A stretch of DNA of 51,801 nucleotides from a bacterium (GCA_020444425.1 JAHLLB010000033.1:1-51801), one strand, 5' to 3'. Positions 32,299-43,991 are shown, counted from the stretch's first letter. Numbers and translations: made by a program. Notes: a model not told the origin generated them from the letters alone.

Positions 32299-33786
32299 AT
32301 GAAGAGGGGTCTCCGTACGGTGCGCGGTTGGAACGGGCCTTTGGCGGTGCTGATGCTGGTCATGTTCCTGCTGATGCTCACGCTGCCGGCGGCATGGGCT
32401 CAAGGCAGCTCGAAAATGGTGTACCTCCGGGGACAGGTTCGTGACCCCGGCGAACACCCGATCTCCCAGAACCCGACGCTCTACCAACTGCTCATCAACC
32501 ACTCGGGCTTGACGGATGACAGATTCCGCGAAGAGGTGTACGAATCTCGCGGGGAAGTTGTTCGGACCACGGAAGGTGACGAAGGGCCGGAGATCATCTC
32601 TTTCAGTGTGATCGACGTGTTGAGCCAGGAACCGGGCAGCAACATCCCGTTGCAGCCGCAGGATATGGTTCGCATTTACAAGAAAGAGGTGACCAAGGCT
32701 TTTGAGAACTACGTCTGGATCACCGGGTATGTGAAATACCCCGGCCGGTACGACATGACGCGCGACATGACTCTCGCCGACCTGTTGTTGCGGGCGGGCG
32801 GGTTCGCGCCGGAAGCGTACATGCTGGACGCCGAGGTCAGCCGTGTCGAGTTGCACGGCATCCCGGGTGATACGTTGAACCGGACGTTTGACGTTCAGAT
32901 GCTGCACACGTACAACGTGGTGCAGAATCCGGAAGACGTGCTGTCGTTGATCTACCAGGGCGCGACTCCGGCATCGAACTTCAAGATGCAGGCGTATGAC
33001 CAGGTTCATGTCCGCCGCAGTCCGGATATCACGTTGCCGAACAACGTGGTGCTCGAGGGTCAGGTGCTGTATCCGGGGACGTACACGCTGGAACGGCGTG
33101 ACGAAACCCTTAGCGAGCTGATTGACCGTGCGGGTGGGTTGACGTCTGATGCCTACATGGCCGGTGGCCAGCTGCTGCGTGCCGCCGAAGACAAAGGGCT
33201 CGACCTGACCATCGAAGAGATGCGCAAAGAAGTGAAGAACGCGCGCGAAGAGATGGAAATCCGTGAGCGCGCAGTTCGCACCATGTCCGGTGGCGGTGTT
33301 ACCGGCAACACTCAGGCGCAGGGCGGCTTCCCGCTGCTGAACAACAGCCGTCTCGGTGATGCGACCGCGGAAATCCTTGAGTCGTACGAGTTCGCGATCC
33401 GCCGGTATCAGGACGCCAAGGAGAACTACGAAGCGGCGATGGCGTTGAAGCGTGGCATGAAGCGCATCAACGTTGACTTCTACGCCTTGCTGATGAAGGG
33501 CGACATGAAGCAGGACGTCGTGCTGATGGAAGGCGACAAGATCATCATCCCGAAGGCGCCGGGCACAGTCACCGTACTGGGCCAGGTCAACAACCCGGGT
33601 ATTTTCGATCACGCCCCCGGCAAGACGATGGAATACTACATCATGATCGCCGGCGGACGCACCGACATCGCGGGTGACGCCGTGCTGACGCAACCGTCCG
33701 GCTACAGCTACTCGCTCGACTTCCTCAGCAACCCGAATGTGCAGGAAGGCGCTGTGGTGCGTGTGCTGCGCGATCGGCCGAACTGA
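32299..33786 (+). CDS. SLBB-domain polysaccharide export protein
   Basis: About 495 aa. Signal peptide with core LAVLMLVMFLLMLTLP and AWAQ cleavage. At least four SLBB-type beta-grasp repeats are visible: YLRGQVRDPGEHPI, VWITGYVKYPGRYDM, VVLEGQVLYPGTYTL and VTVLGQVNNPGIFDH, each followed by a helix ending in AGG or SGL. A charged helical, probably coiled-coil insert (TIEEMRKEVKNAREEMEIRE, about 315-350) and a second helical stretch (about 385-425) separate repeats 3 and 4. No lipobox Cys is seen, so it differs from Wza lipoproteins. Likely part of a periplasm-to-outer-membrane polysaccharide export path. AAGGAA supports the ATG at 32299. Confidence 0.88.
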   Translation: MKRGLRTVRGWNGPLAVLMLVMFLLMLTLPAAWAQGSSKMVYLRGQVRDPGEHPISQNPTLYQLLINHSGLTDDRFREEVYESRGEVVRTTEGDEGPEIISFSVIDVLSQEPGSNIPLQPQDMVRIYKKEVTKAFENYVWITGYVKYPGRYDMTRDMTLADLLLRAGGFAPEAYMLDAEVSRVELHGIPGDTLNRTFDVQMLHTYNVVQNPEDVLSLIYQGATPASNFKMQAYDQVHVRRSPDITLPNNVVLEGQVLYPGTYTLERRDETLSELIDRAGGLTSDAYMAGGQLLRAAEDKGLDLTIEEMRKEVKNAREEMEIRERAVRTMSGGGVTGNTQAQGGFPLLNNSRLGDATAEILESYEFAIRRYQDAKENYEAAMALKRGMKRINVDFYALLMKGDMKQDVVLMEGDKIIIPKAPGTVTVLGQVNNPGIFDHAPGKTMEYYIMIAGGRTDIAGDAVLTQPSGYSYSLDFLSNPNVQEGAVVRVLRDRPN

Positions 33787-33810
33787 TCGGTTGACCCATT
33801 GTGAAACTTC

Positions 33811-33838
33811 AAAGCCCCGGGACATCCCGGGGCTTTTT
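33811..33838 (+). terminator. Intrinsic terminator of the SLBB gene
   Basis: Twelve perfect base pairs (33811-33822 with 33825-33836) followed by TTT, 24 bp after the stop codon. Confidence 0.93.
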
Positions 33839-33891
33839 CACGTCATGCCGCTGTTTATGTGTCTCTGATGATTGTACCCCCTGTTGAACGT

Positions 33892-34283
33892 GCCCCTGAT
33901 GGCTCCGCCAGCAGGGATTATCCGGGGGCGGACAACCCGCGTTGTCATAGCCAACACGGGCAAGAGCAGAGGGTCACTTCACCTTTCACTAGCAGCAAAC
34001 CATATGTCACAAGCAGTAAACCACATGCCCTCGGGCTTCAGCCGGGATAACCAAACATCCAGACATTCCGGGTTGCCATGCCCTCGGGCTTCAGCCCGGG
34101 ATTGGTTGCCGGTCAAGTCACCACCGCGTTCACGTCCTCGGACTTCAGTCCGGGATTTTGCGAGAGACGAACGACGAGGGACCAGAGACGAGTGGGGACA
34201 GCCCCAGCAGCGACTGTCCCCGAAATCGTACAGGCTCAGTAGATCCGCGATAACCGGCTGGCGCCGGATTATCACGGGCACCA
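33892..34283. repeat. Intergenic nest of at least six hairpin repeats
   Basis: In order: a GATGGC-TCC-GCCA hairpin (33892-33920; compare 3011-3040), a CCGCGTTGGC element (33937-33967), three GCCCTCGGGCTTCAGCCC-type hairpins (34025-34050, 34078-34103, 34133-34158) and a GATAACCGG palindrome (34242-34280). No gene was seen in 33839-34310. Confidence 0.92.
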
Positions 34284-34310
34284 ATTACCTGCAAGGGCCT
34301 GTTTACCGCC

Positions 34311-35360
34311 CTAGTCTTCCAACCGTGCCTTGAGCGTGTCGATGGTCGGAATCGGGGACGGGTCCACGCCTTGCGCCAAGGCCAGCCAGTAGCTGAGCCA
34401 GTCACCGATCACGGTCAGCTCCATCATCCGTGCGAGGGTGCTCTGCGTGCGTGGGGTGATGGTCTGCGCGCTCCACCCGGCGGCGCGGGCGAGGTCGGCG
34501 GTGATCGGGATGCGTTTGCGGACATCGGCGGGTGCGTCCGGATCGTCCAGCAGGATCACGTCGTACCACTGCCCCCATTCCCCGCCTTCCACGTACGGCA
34601 CCACTTCGTTGTGGTTCATCTCCGGCATCATGCCCCACTGCGCCGCGCGCTTGGCGTTCTCGTTAATCTGCGCCGCCCAGCGACGCGCGACGGGGACCAG
34701 GGTGCCGCTGCCATAGATCATCGGGTGTTTTTTCAGCGTTTCCGCGAGGAACCCGTACACCGGGTGCTCGATCCCCTCCGGTTGAACGGACAACGTCGCG
34801 CTCAGCTCGTCGATGATCTGCAGCGTTTCCTGGTACGCTTCGTCCGTGATCGAGACCCAACCGTGTTGCTGGAACGCACCCAGCGCGGTGGAGAACGCTT
34901 CCCCGAGGGCTGCACGAGGCATGCGGCCACCATGCACGGTCCATGTCTCAAAGCCGATCTCCTTCGCCATCGCCGCCAGTTTGCCGCCGGAGGTGAGGGC
35001 GTACAGGGTGCACTTGCGGTCGATCGCTTCCTGCGCGGTGGCGAGGGTTTCCGCCGTGTTTCCGGAATAGCTGGCGAGGATGATTGCGGTGCCTGAGCCC
35101 GCCCATGCCGGCAACGGTCCTCCACGATGCACAGTCAACGGGAACGGTGCGGAGTCGCTGATCATTCCCGCGAGGAAGTCGCCGCCGATGGCGCTGCCGC
35201 CCATGCCGGCCCAGATGACGGCGGACGGTGTCGGGGCGTCCGGGAAGGCTTTCGCCGCTTCCTGGCCTTGCGCCCAACCGGTGCGGACCTGGTCGGGCCA
35301 GGAGAGGATGTCGGCGTGCATATTTCGAGCATCGACATCCCGTGTAAAGCTGAACACCAT
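34311..35360 (-). CDS. Bifunctional phosphoglucose/phosphomannose isomerase (SIS domains)
   Basis: About 349 aa. Two SIS domains. IWAGMGGSAIGGDFLAGMI and ASYSGNTAETLATAQEAI are the sugar-phosphate-binding loops of the first; NENAKRAAQWGMMPEMNHNEVV carries the catalytic Glu/His region typical of the archaeal/bacterial PGI/PMI family. It interconverts glucose-6-P, fructose-6-P and mannose-6-P, feeding glycolysis and mannose-containing polysaccharides. GGAGG four bases before the ATG at 35360 decides the start over the one at 35402. It is convergent with the SLBB gene across the repeat nest. Confidence 0.9.
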   Translation of the reverse strand: MVFSFTRDVDARNMHADILSWPDQVRTGWAQGQEAAKAFPDAPTPSAVIWAGMGGSAIGGDFLAGMISDSAPFPLTVHRGGPLPAWAGSGTAIILASYSGNTAETLATAQEAIDRKCTLYALTSGGKLAAMAKEIGFETWTVHGGRMPRAALGEAFSTALGAFQQHGWVSITDEAYQETLQIIDELSATLSVQPEGIEHPVYGFLAETLKKHPMIYGSGTLVPVARRWAAQINENAKRAAQWGMMPEMNHNEVVPYVEGGEWGQWYDVILLDDPDAPADVRKRIPITADLARAAGWSAQTITPRTQSTLARMMELTVIGDWLSYWLALAQGVDPSPIPTIDTLKARLED

Positions 35361-35998
35361 CCTTCCTCCGAGATTTGTATGACAATTGTGTGTTTCTTGC
35401 ACTCATCTTCCGCGCGGCAACGAATTCCGGGTTGCTGCGTCGGGAGGTATCGACGGAGCTGTAAGCTACGGAAATCGTGCACGCCAAGGTGCGGCAAACT
35501 CAGTCCTCTCACAGTCTCTCAGCGATTCCGATTTACGGCGGAGTTGACCGGTCTGTGCTGTATGCGTATGTTTGCAAGTCCTAACTTTGGTTGGAATGCG
35601 AGAAGCTGCTGATGACAGAGGAAAGATGAAACATGCGTTTAAAACCTGTGAGTAAAAGCGTTTCCGGCAGGTTGTGGGTCCGTCAGCGGGAAGTAGCAGG
35701 CTGGTTGAAAACGGGGTCAGCGAAAAAGCGCATCTTGTCTGGTGCCGCTGGAAACGTAACCTGTTGATAAACAAACGTCAATTCGGAGCCAGTGCGAGCT
35801 TGATGCGACCTGCGTCACAGTACTCCGACTTTTTGATTATCACTTTCGCAGCCGTGCATCTTATGGTTGAAACATATTGATTTCAGTCAGTCTGCGACGT
35901 TGTCCGGATGGGGTAAAATGACGCATCGATCCCGTGCAGATGCGGACAATTTTCGAAATTTCCCGGGTGAATAACCCGGTCAGCAAAGGATTGTTTTC
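35361..35998. other. Upstream region of the lipid/polyketide synthase genes
   Basis: 638 bp without a convincing gene; it must contain the promoter of the first synthase gene, but I could not single out a -35/-10 pair. A small perfect hairpin, CCGGGT-GAATA-ACCCGG (35963-35979), lies just before the ribosome-binding site AAAGGA (35985-35990) and could affect translation of the giant gene. Confidence 0.5.
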
Positions 35999-38900
35999 AT
36001 GTCGTTGAATCGGTTTGAACGGATCACTCTGAGCCCTCTCGGTTTGCGTGAACCCGGCGTCGCGATTTCCGCGGCGAAGGCGGGATTCACCGGTTTGCTT
36101 GACGCCGAATTCTGCGTTGACACCGATCGCGCGCACACCTCGCTGGAAATGTTGCTGGCGCGCACGGCGAATGCCACCGGCCGGATCGGGCTCCGTCTGC
36201 ATGCGGATCAGGTCAAGCCGTTGCAGCCGTTGCTTGAATTGTTTGCCGATCAGGATCACATCGTGCTGCTCGCCGGTGTGTCCGCGAAGAACTACGCCGA
36301 CGTGTTGAAAGCGCTTCCGAACGCCGAACAACGATCCATTTGGCTGGAAATCCTCGACGCCACAGTCGCGACAGACCTGCTGAAGCAGAAGCAGCAGCCG
36401 GAAGCGTGGGTGATGAAGGGCCACGAAGGTGCGGGTTGGGTCGGCGATGACACCACGTATATCCTGTTGCAGAAGTTGGCGAAGCTGAAGAAGACGCCGC
36501 CGGTGTATGTCCAGGGCGGTCTCGGTGTGCATGCGGCGGCGGCGTGCAAGGTTGCCGGTGCGGACGGGGTGGTGTTCGACGACCAGCTGTTGCTGATGCC
36601 GGAATCGCCGTTGCCGTTGTCCTGGAAGCAGTATTTCGAGGGGCTGAACGGCAAGGAAGCGGTTGCCTATGGCGAGCGTCTGCTTGCGCCGGTGCGTGTG
36701 TTCGCTCGTCCCGGTTTCCCAATCAACGACGATCTGATGGCGCAGACAGACGCGCTTGAGGTTGAGAACGACCTGACGGAGAAAGGTGTTGCCAAGTGGC
36801 GCGGGATTGCGTCCGAACGGATCGGTTGGGGCGAACCGGGTGTGCTCGGCTGGCCGGTCGGGCAGGGCATCGGCTTCGCATCCCGGTATCGTGACAAGTA
36901 CAAGGGTGTCGCCAAGCTGTTGCGTGTGATTGGCGATGAGATCGACGAGCACATCCGCGCGGCAAAAGAGCAGCAAACAATGGCGCCGGATTCGCCGTTG
37001 GCGAAGCTGCACCGGACGAAGTATCCGTTGGTGCAGGGTCCGATGAGCCGTGTCAGCGACCGGGCGGAGATGTCGGATGTGATCAGCCGGGAAGGGGCGT
37101 TGCCGACGCATGCTCTCGGCACGATGCCGCCGCAGGTTGTCGCTGATTTGTTGCAGAAGAGCGTCGAACTCCATGGCGACCGGTCGTGGGGTGTCGGCTT
37201 CATCGGCTTTTTGCCGCAGGAGTTGTACGACCAGCAGTTGGCGGAGGTGATCAAGGTCAAGCCGCCATTCGCGATTATCGCCGGTGGACGGCCTGACCAG
37301 GCGAACAAGCTGGAAGAGCACGGCATTTCGACGTACATCCACGCGCCGACACCGGAACTCCTGAAGATGTATTACGAATCCGGCGCGCGGAAATTCATCT
37401 TCGAAGGGCGTGAATGTGGCGGCCACATCGGCCCGCTGTGCAGTTTCCCATTGTGGGAATCGGTGATCGACGCCTTCCTCGAGATGGTCCCGAAGGGCAA
37501 GGAAGCGGAAGTTCAGGTGCTGTTCGCCGGGGGTGTCAGTGACCGGCTGTCGTCCGCGATGGTCAGCGCGATGGCTGCGCCGTTGGTCGCCCGTGGGATG
37601 AATGTCGGCTGTCTCGTCGGCACGGCGTACCTGTTCGCGAAGGAATCGGTTGACACTGGCACGATCACGAAACTGTACCAGGACACAGCGATCAAGTGCG
37701 ACCGGACGGTGAATATGGAAGTCGGTCCGGGCCACGCCAACCGTGCCTGCGACACACCGCTCGCCAGCGAATTCAACGCCGCCCGGCGTCAGATGTTGAA
37801 GGAAAAGCGTCCCGGTGCGGAAATCCGTGAGGAGCTGGACCGGTTTACGTTGGGACGGCTGGCGGTCGCGACCAAGGGCCAGCATTTCAGTGCGGAAGGC
37901 ATCCGCGACGTTGACGACAAGGAGCAGTACCAGACCGGTTTCTACATGATCGGGCAGGTGTGCACCATGCGTGACCGTGAGACGACGGTCCATGAGCTGC
38001 ACGCCGAGATCTGCGACGGTGCGGTTGAGCAGTTGCACTCGTTTACGTTGCCCGAACCGGTGAAGGTGCCGGCTGAGCCGAACCCGTGCGACATCGCCAT
38101 TGTCGGCATCGCCTCGACCATGCCGCAGGCGAAGACGATGGACGATTTCTGGGAAAATGTGCTGACGCACATGGACGTGATCGAGGAAGTTCCGAAGCAT
38201 CGTTGGGATCCTGAGATCTACTACGATCAGGACCGCACCGCACGCGACCGCAGCTATTCAAAGTGGGGCGGGTTTGTCCCGGAAATGCCGTTCAATCCGG
38301 TGGCGTACGGCATCGCGCCGATTTCGATGAGCAGCATCGAGCCGATGCAGATCATGTCGCTGGAGATGGCAAAAAAGGCGCTTGAGGACGCCGGGTATGG
38401 CGACGGCAGTTTCCCGCGTGAACGTACCGGCGTGATTCTCGGCGCGGCGGGATCGACGGGCGACTTCGGCCTGATGCTGACGGCCCGCACGACGATGGAA
38501 CGATTTGTTCCCTACATCCCGGACGATGCGTGGGAACGCATGCCGGAGTGGACGGAGGAAGCGTTCGCGGGCGGGTTGTACAACGTGACCGCCGGGCGGA
38601 TCGCCAACCGTCTCAACATGAGTGGGATCAATTTCACCGTCGATTCGGCGTGTGCGTCCTCGCTGACGTCGGTGGCGATGGCGATATCCGAACTGGAACT
38701 TGGCAACGCCGACATGATGATCACCGGCGGTGTCGACCTGCAGCAGCATATCGGCAGTTACATCAGCTTCGCGAAGACTCACGCCCTCTCGCCCACCGGC
38801 AAGAGCCGTTCATTCGACAAGAACGCTGACGGGATTGTGCTGGCGGAAGGGGTGACGGTGCTGGTGCTGAAGCGTCTGGCAGACGCCGAACGCGACGGTG

Positions 38901-41900
38901 ACCACATTTACGCCAAGATCAAGAGCTGGGGATCGTCCAGCGACGGCCGCGCGAAGTCGATGACCGCGCCGTTCCCGGCAGGGCAGCTGCGTGCGTTGCA
39001 ACGTGCCTACGAAAAGGCTGGGATCACCCCGGACCAGGTGGGGATGTTGGAGGCGCATGGGACGGGCACCGTCGCCGGCGACACCGCCGAGACGGAAACC
39101 GTGCTCTCCCTTTTGAGGGGAAATACACCGCCCAAGTCGATTTCGCTGGGTTCGGTCAAGGCGCAGATCGGGCACGCCAAGTCAGATGCCGGCGCGGCGG
39201 GGATTCTGCGTGCAGCGCTGTCATTGTACCACAAGGTGCTGCCTCCCCATTGCCACATCGAGGATCCAATTGATCCGATCGCCGATCCGGAATCGCCGGT
39301 GTATGTTCTCAAGGACGGGCGCCCGTGGATCAAACATCCGGATCGTCCGCGGTACGCTGGTGTGAGTGCGTTCGGATTCGGTGGCACCAACTTCCACATG
39401 GTGCTGGAGGAGTATGTCGAGGGCGCGAAGAAGAATACGGCTGGCGCGAACTTCTGGCCGCAGGAATTGTTCGCCTTCCGTGCCGCAAACGACAAGGCGT
39501 TGCTGCGTGCGGTGAAGACGGTGCACAAGGCGTTGTCAGCCGGTGCTGAGCCGCGGATGCGGGATCTGGCCTTCACGCTGGCGTTGCAGGCCGACGCCGC
39601 TTACGGAAAGCCTGCGCTGCTGACGGTCGTCGCCAGCAGTCTGGACGAACTGAAGGGCACGCTGGAGAAGGTCATCCAGGAACTGGACGGCGAGGAGAAA
39701 TTCCAGCTTGGCCCGAACGTGCAGCTGGTGCTGGATGCGCCGAAGGATTCACCGAAGATCGGGTTCCTCTTCCCCGGCCAGGGCTCGCAGTATGTGAACA
39801 TGGGCCGCGAGGCCGCGATGTACCTGCACGAGGTGCGGGAAGCGGTGGAAGCGGCGGACACGTTCACCCGCAATGCCTACCCGAAATTGCTCAGCCAGTT
39901 CATTTTCCCGCCGAGCTCGTTCAGCAAGGACGAGGAAAAGCAACGGGTCGTCGAACTGACGAACACACACGTGACGCAGCCCGCGCTGGGCGCGTTGGCG
40001 ACCGGCTACCACGATTTCGCGACCCGGATGGGTCTGCAGGCAGACGGTGTCGTCGGGCATTCGATCGGTGAATATGTCGCGTTGCACGCCGCCGGTGTGC
40101 TTGACCGCGAGCAGATGTTCCAGTTGATCGAAACGCGTGGCCGGACCATGGCCGAAGCCGCGGCGGACAAGCCGGGTACGATGGCCGCAGTGAAATTGGA
40201 ACGTGAGAAGCTGCAGCCGCTGATCACCGAGTTTGCGGGCGTTGTCATCGCCAATCACAACGCGCCGGAGCAGTCGGTGCTGAGTGGTCCGGTGGACGGC
40301 GTCAAGGCGGCGGTGAAGAAGCTGACGGACGATGGCATCACCGCGAAACTGTTGACCGTGGCCGGAGCCTTCCACTCCAGCCTGTTCGAACAGTCGCAGA
40401 AGCCGTTGGTCGAGGCGATTCAAGCGGCGGCAGTGAACGAACCGCAGATCCCGGTGTATTCAAACAAGAACGGGTCGCCGTATCCGTCCGATCCGACCGC
40501 GATCAAGGAACAGCTTTCGGGGCATCTGCTGGGGCCGGTGGAATTCGTTTCGGCGATCAACGCGATGCACGACGATGGCATCCGGGTGTTCGTCGAACTC
40601 GGCCCGAAGAGTGTACTTGGATCGTTGACGAAACAGATCCTGAAGGACGACCTCAGTGTCAGCACGGTCTCCTTCGACGCCAACGGTACGATGAAGGGCG
40701 TGCTGAAGGCGACGGGCCAGCTGTTGGCGGCTGGTACACACATAAGACTTTCGATGCTGCATGAAGGGCGTGATGTCAAGGCGTTGAACCTTGGCAAGCT
40801 GCTGGAAACGAAGCCGGCGGAGTTGCCGAAGACGACGTGGCTGGTGTCGGGCGGCTGTTCGCGTCCGCAGGGCCACCCGATGCACATCGTGGGTAAACTT
40901 CCCCCATTGGACAAAGAACTTGCAGATAAGAGAAGGAAGGAACTGATGGACGAGTTCAAACAGCAGGGCGCTCCGCAGGGAGTGCCGCCGCAGCAACCGC
41001 AAGGCCAGCCGGCTCCTCAGCCGGGCCAGCCTCCGGTTGATCCGATGCAGGCGTACCAGCAGAACATGGCGCGCTTCCAGCAGATGCAGCAGCAGTATGG
41101 TCCGCAGGGCCAGCCGCCGCAACAGCCGGGTTACCCGCCGCAGCAGGGCTATCCGCCCCAGGGTTATCCGCAACAGCAGCCGCAGGGGTATCCACCCCAG
41201 CAGCAGCCGGGATATCCGCCGCAGGGTATGCCGCAGCAGCCGGGCTATGGCCGTCCGCCGTACCCGCAGCAAGGCTATCCGCAGCCGGGTTATCCGCAGC
41301 AGCAGCCCGGATATGGGCGTCCCCCGTATCCGCAGCAACCGGGCTACCCGCCGCAGGGCATGCCGCCTCAGGGTTACCCGCAACAGCAGCCTCAGGGGTA
41401 TCCGCCCCAGCAGCAGCCGGGGTATCCGCCGCAGGGTATGCCGCAGCAGCCCCAGCAGCCCCAGCAGCAGCAGATGCCTCCGCAGCAGCAGGCTCCAGCT
41501 CCGCCGCAGCCCCAGGCCGCTGCACCCGCTCCAGCACCAGCCGCACCGGCTCCAGCTGCGGCAGCTCCCGCCGCTGCACCGGCCCCGGCCGCTGGTGGTG
41601 CGATGAGCAAGGACGATATCGCGGCGCAGTTGGTCGCGTTGGTCGCGGAACGGACCGGTTATCCGGAAGACATGCTCGACCTGAATGCCGACATGGAAGC
41701 AGACCTTGGTATCGACTCGATCAAGCGCGTCGAAGTGCTGGGCTCGTTGCAGAAGACGTTCCCGGAAGACCAGGCGGACTCATTGCAGGCCGAGCTTGAA
41801 GCGCTGACGCGTGTCAAGACGATGGCCGAGATGGTTGACATCCTTGAAAAGATGGGCCGGCAGGTTGGTGCGGCTCCCGCGCCTGCCGCCGCTGCCCCGG

Positions 41901-43930
41901 CGCAACCCGCAGCCGCCCCGGCGGCAGCTCCCGCTCCGGCTCCGGCCGCCGCTCCGGCACCCGCCACGGGCGCGCCGATGAACAAGGACGAGATCGCGGC
42001 GCAGTTGGTCGCGTTGGTCGCGGAACGGACGGGCTATCCCGAGGATATGCTCGACTTGAACGCCGACATGGAAGCGGACCTTGGCATCGACTCGATCAAG
42101 CGCGTTGAGGTGCTGGGATCGTTACAGAAGACCTTCCCCGAGGACAAGGCAGATTCGTTGCAGGCCGAGCTTGAGGCGTTGACGCGTGTCAAGACGATGG
42201 CTGAGATGGTCGACATCCTCGAGAAGATGGGTCAGCAGGTTGGTGGAGACACAGTAAACCCTAAGATGGGAGGCGTGCAGCAGCCGCCGTCCAGCCCGGA
42301 CACGCTCCAGGCCTCCCGGTCCAATGGCGGAGCGGCGGCCTCTGTCGCGGACGATAACGATTTCAGTGGTGTCGAACGGATCGGCCGGTACATCTTCGAA
42401 CCGTTCGAGGAGGAACTGCCCCCGCGTGGTGAACTCCCGCAGGGGCTGATCCTCGTTACCGAAGACGCCGGCGGTATCGCGGCGAACACGATCAACTTCC
42501 TCGCGCAGGAAGGCGTGAAGACAGCGATGATCGAGCGTGCAACATTGGCAGATCCGTTGCGCCTCGAGAAGTTCATTGCCGATCAGCGTGAGCAGCACGG
42601 TTCCATCAGCGGCGTCCTGCACCTGGCCACCCTCGGCACCGGCAGCCTGCCGGAGACGATGGATGAGCTGGCTCAGGTGTCGCAGGAACATGTCTACAGT
42701 TTGTTCAAGATTCTGCAGATCGTCGAACTCGATCTGAAGGAGTCGGCAGACACCGGCGACGCGCGTGTGCTGATGGCATCGACCATGGGCGGCGCGTTCG
42801 GGCGGCACGGTAAATCCAGGGCCATCCCGACCGCGGCATCCGGTCTCGGCATTCTCAAGACGCTGGTCATTGAATGGCCGGGAGTGCGTGCCAAGGCGGT
42901 CGATTTCGACGATGCGCTCAGCCCGCCGGCGATTGCGAAGCAACTCGTGGACGAGTTACTGGCGGATGACGAACGGCAGGAAGTCGGGTATCCGGGTGGA
43001 ACCCGGACAGCGTTCCGGCCGGTGGATCGTGCGATTGACCTGAACAACGGCGCCGAACCGCTCAAGCTCGAGTCGGACTGGGTGGCGGTTGTGACCGGTG
43101 GCGCGCGTGGTGTGACTGCGGAGTTGGCGTATGATCTCGCCCGTGCGGGGATGACGTTGATCCTCTGTGGACGCAGCCCGTTGCCGCAGCCGGAAGGCGC
43201 GGAAACGGCCAACCTGACCGAACTTGCCGACTTGCGCAAGCACTTTATGCTGGCGGCGAAAGCGGCAGGCGAGAAGGTTCGCCCGGTTGACATCGAGAAG
43301 AAGGTCAACCGTCTGCTCGGCGCTCGCGAAATGCTGCGCAACATCAAGCGTTTCCAAGATGCCGGCGCGACGGTGGAATACCTCAGTGTTGACGTGTCCG
43401 ATCTCGACAAGTTCGGCGCGGCGATTGACGGGATTTACGAACGTCACGGCCGCATCGACGCGTTGCTGCACGGCGCGGGCGTCATTGAGGACAAGCTGAT
43501 CGCGGACAAGCCGATTGAGCAGTTCCACCGGGTGTTTGAGACCAAGGTCAAGAGCACGTGGATCCTGGCGAAGAAGCTGAAGCCGGAGCAGATGAAGCTG
43601 GCGGTGTTCTTTACCTCGATGGCCGGACGGTTCGGCAACATGGGCCAGTCGGATTACGCGTCCGCGAACGAAGCGGTGAACCGGTTCGCGTGGATGCTGA
43701 ACAACGAGTGGCCGAACGCCCGCATTATGTCGATCAACTGGGGTCCGTGGATCTCGGGCATGGTGACGGACGAGCTGATAGCAGCGTTTGAAGCGCGCGG
43801 TGTGATTCCGATTCCGCTCAAGGGTGGACGGCAATTCTTCCTTGACGAACTCAACCACGGCTCGAAATCCGAGGTGGAGTTGGTTGCGGGGTCCGGCCTG
43901 TGGTCGGCGGATGATCTGAACCGTGTGTGA
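35999..43930 (+). CDS. PUFA-synthase-like type I polyketide synthase: ER-ER-KS-AT-ACP-ACP-KR
   Basis: 2643 aa. Domains in order: a degenerate nitronate-monooxygenase-like barrel (about 5-335); a second, fuller PfaD-like enoyl-reductase barrel (340-640; [11 protein letters not shown], active-site-type EGRECGGH with His476); KS (697-1135; Cys885 in DSACASS, His1020, His1059); AT (1255-1570; FPGQGSQ, GHSIGE with Ser1355); a Gln/Pro/Gly/Tyr linker with GYPPQ repeats (1655-1868); two ACPs (1869-1945 and 1994-2070; phosphopantetheine serines Ser1907 and Ser2032 in [11 protein letters not shown]); a structural pseudo-KR (2110-2345); and a catalytic KR (2361-2630; TGGARGV, Ser2540, Tyr2553). All catalytic residues except those of the first barrel look intact. 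The [17 protein letters not shown] ACPs are of the PfaA class. The DH lies in the next protein, with which it must form one synthase. Confidence 0.93.
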   Translation: MSLNRFERITLSPLGLREPGVAISAAKAGFTGLLDAEFCVDTDRAHTSLEMLLARTANATGRIGLRLHADQVKPLQPLLELFADQDHIVLLAGVSAKNYADVLKALPNAEQRSIWLEILDATVATDLLKQKQQPEAWVMKGHEGAGWVGDDTTYILLQKLAKLKKTPPVYVQGGLGVHAAAACKVAGADGVVFDDQLLLMPESPLPLSWKQYFEGLNGKEAVAYGERLLAPVRVFARPGFPINDDLMAQTDALEVENDLTEKGVAKWRGIASERIGWGEPGVLGWPVGQGIGFASRYRDKYKGVAKLLRVIGDEIDEHIRAAKEQQTMAPDSPLAKLHRTKYPLVQGPMSRVSDRAEMSDVISREGALPTHALGTMPPQVVADLLQKSVELHGDRSWGVGFIGFLPQELYDQQLAEVIKVKPPFAIIAGGRPDQANKLEEHGISTYIHAPTPELLKMYYESGARKFIFEGRECGGHIGPLCSFPLWESVIDAFLEMVPKGKEAEVQVLFAGGVSDRLSSAMVSAMAAPLVARGMNVGCLVGTAYLFAKESVDTGTITKLYQDTAIKCDRTVNMEVGPGHANRACDTPLASEFNAARRQMLKEKRPGAEIREELDRFTLGRLAVATKGQHFSAEGIRDVDDKEQYQTGFYMIGQVCTMRDRETTVHELHAEICDGAVEQLHSFTLPEPVKVPAEPNPCDIAIVGIASTMPQAKTMDDFWENVLTHMDVIEEVPKHRWDPEIYYDQDRTARDRSYSKWGGFVPEMPFNPVAYGIAPISMSSIEPMQIMSLEMAKKALEDAGYGDGSFPRERTGVILGAAGSTGDFGLMLTARTTMERFVPYIPDDAWERMPEWTEEAFAGGLYNVTAGRIANRLNMSGINFTVDSACASSLTSVAMAISELELGNADMMITGGVDLQQHIGSYISFAKTHALSPTGKSRSFDKNADGIVLAEGVTVLVLKRLADAERDGDHIYAKIKSWGSSSDGRAKSMTAPFPAGQLRALQRAYEKAGITPDQVGMLEAHGTGTVAGDTAETETVLSLLRGNTPPKSISLGSVKAQIGHAKSDAGAAGILRAALSLYHKVLPPHCHIEDPIDPIADPESPVYVLKDGRPWIKHPDRPRYAGVSAFGFGGTNFHMVLEEYVEGAKKNTAGANFWPQELFAFRAANDKALLRAVKTVHKALSAGAEPRMRDLAFTLALQADAAYGKPALLTVVASSLDELKGTLEKVIQELDGEEKFQLGPNVQLVLDAPKDSPKIGFLFPGQGSQYVNMGREAAMYLHEVREAVEAADTFTRNAYPKLLSQFIFPPSSFSKDEEKQRVVELTNTHVTQPALGALATGYHDFATRMGLQADGVVGHSIGEYVALHAAGVLDREQMFQLIETRGRTMAEAAADKPGTMAAVKLEREKLQPLITEFAGVVIANHNAPEQSVLSGPVDGVKAAVKKLTDDGITAKLLTVAGAFHSSLFEQSQKPLVEAIQAAAVNEPQIPVYSNKNGSPYPSDPTAIKEQLSGHLLGPVEFVSAINAMHDDGIRVFVELGPKSVLGSLTKQILKDDLSVSTVSFDANGTMKGVLKATGQLLAAGTHIRLSMLHEGRDVKALNLGKLLETKPAELPKTTWLVSGGCSRPQGHPMHIVGKLPPLDKELADKRRKELMDEFKQQGAPQGVPPQQPQGQPAPQPGQPPVDPMQAYQQNMARFQQMQQQYGPQGQPPQQPGYPPQQGYPPQGYPQQQPQGYPPQQQPGYPPQGMPQQPGYGRPPYPQQGYPQPGYPQQQPGYGRPPYPQQPGYPPQGMPPQGYPQQQPQGYPPQQQPGYPPQGMPQQPQQPQQQQMPPQQQAPAPPQPQAAAPAPAPAAPAPAAAAPAAAPAPAAGGAMSKDDIAAQLVALVAERTGYPEDMLDLNADMEADLGIDSIKRVEVLGSLQKTFPEDQADSLQAELEALTRVKTMAEMVDILEKMGRQVGAAPAPAAAAPAQPAAAPAAAPAPAPAAAPAPATGAPMNKDEIAAQLVALVAERTGYPEDMLDLNADMEADLGIDSIKRVEVLGSLQKTFPEDKADSLQAELEALTRVKTMAEMVDILEKMGQQVGGDTVNPKMGGVQQPPSSPDTLQASRSNGGAAASVADDNDFSGVERIGRYIFEPFEEELPPRGELPQGLILVTEDAGGIAANTINFLAQEGVKTAMIERATLADPLRLEKFIADQREQHGSISGVLHLATLGTGSLPETMDELAQVSQEHVYSLFKILQIVELDLKESADTGDARVLMASTMGGAFGRHGKSRAIPTAASGLGILKTLVIEWPGVRAKAVDFDDALSPPAIAKQLVDELLADDERQEVGYPGGTRTAFRPVDRAIDLNNGAEPLKLESDWVAVVTGGARGVTAELAYDLARAGMTLILCGRSPLPQPEGAETANLTELADLRKHFMLAAKAAGEKVRPVDIEKKVNRLLGAREMLRNIKRFQDAGATVEYLSVDVSDLDKFGAAIDGIYERHGRIDALLHGAGVIEDKLIADKPIEQFHRVFETKVKSTWILAKKLKPEQMKLAVFFTSMAGRFGNMGQSDYASANEAVNRFAWMLNNEWPNARIMSINWGPWISGMVTDELIAAFEARGVIPIPLKGGRQFFLDELNHGSKSEVELVAGSGLWSADDLNRV
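40959..41602 (+). repeat. GYPPQ-repeat linker coding region
   Basis: Encodes about 210 residues almost entirely of Pro, Gln, Gly and Tyr, with many [10 protein letters not shown] and GRPPY units, changing to Ala/Pro after about 41500. It lies between AT and the first ACP. The nucleotide repeats are imperfect, which suggests selection for composition rather than a recent slippage array. Confidence 0.9.
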
Positions 43931-43991
43931 GCAGGGCGTTCGCCGGATCACGCATGGATTGTGGCGAACGAAGACAACGAACGGCAATGCG

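Noticed and set aside
35861..38200. Long minus-strand open frame (779 codons) opposite the ER-KS region
   Set aside because: It is antisense to well-supported synthase domains. Its Arg/His/Leu/Gln-rich composition is typical of the reverse strand of GC-rich coding DNA, with no recognisable family.
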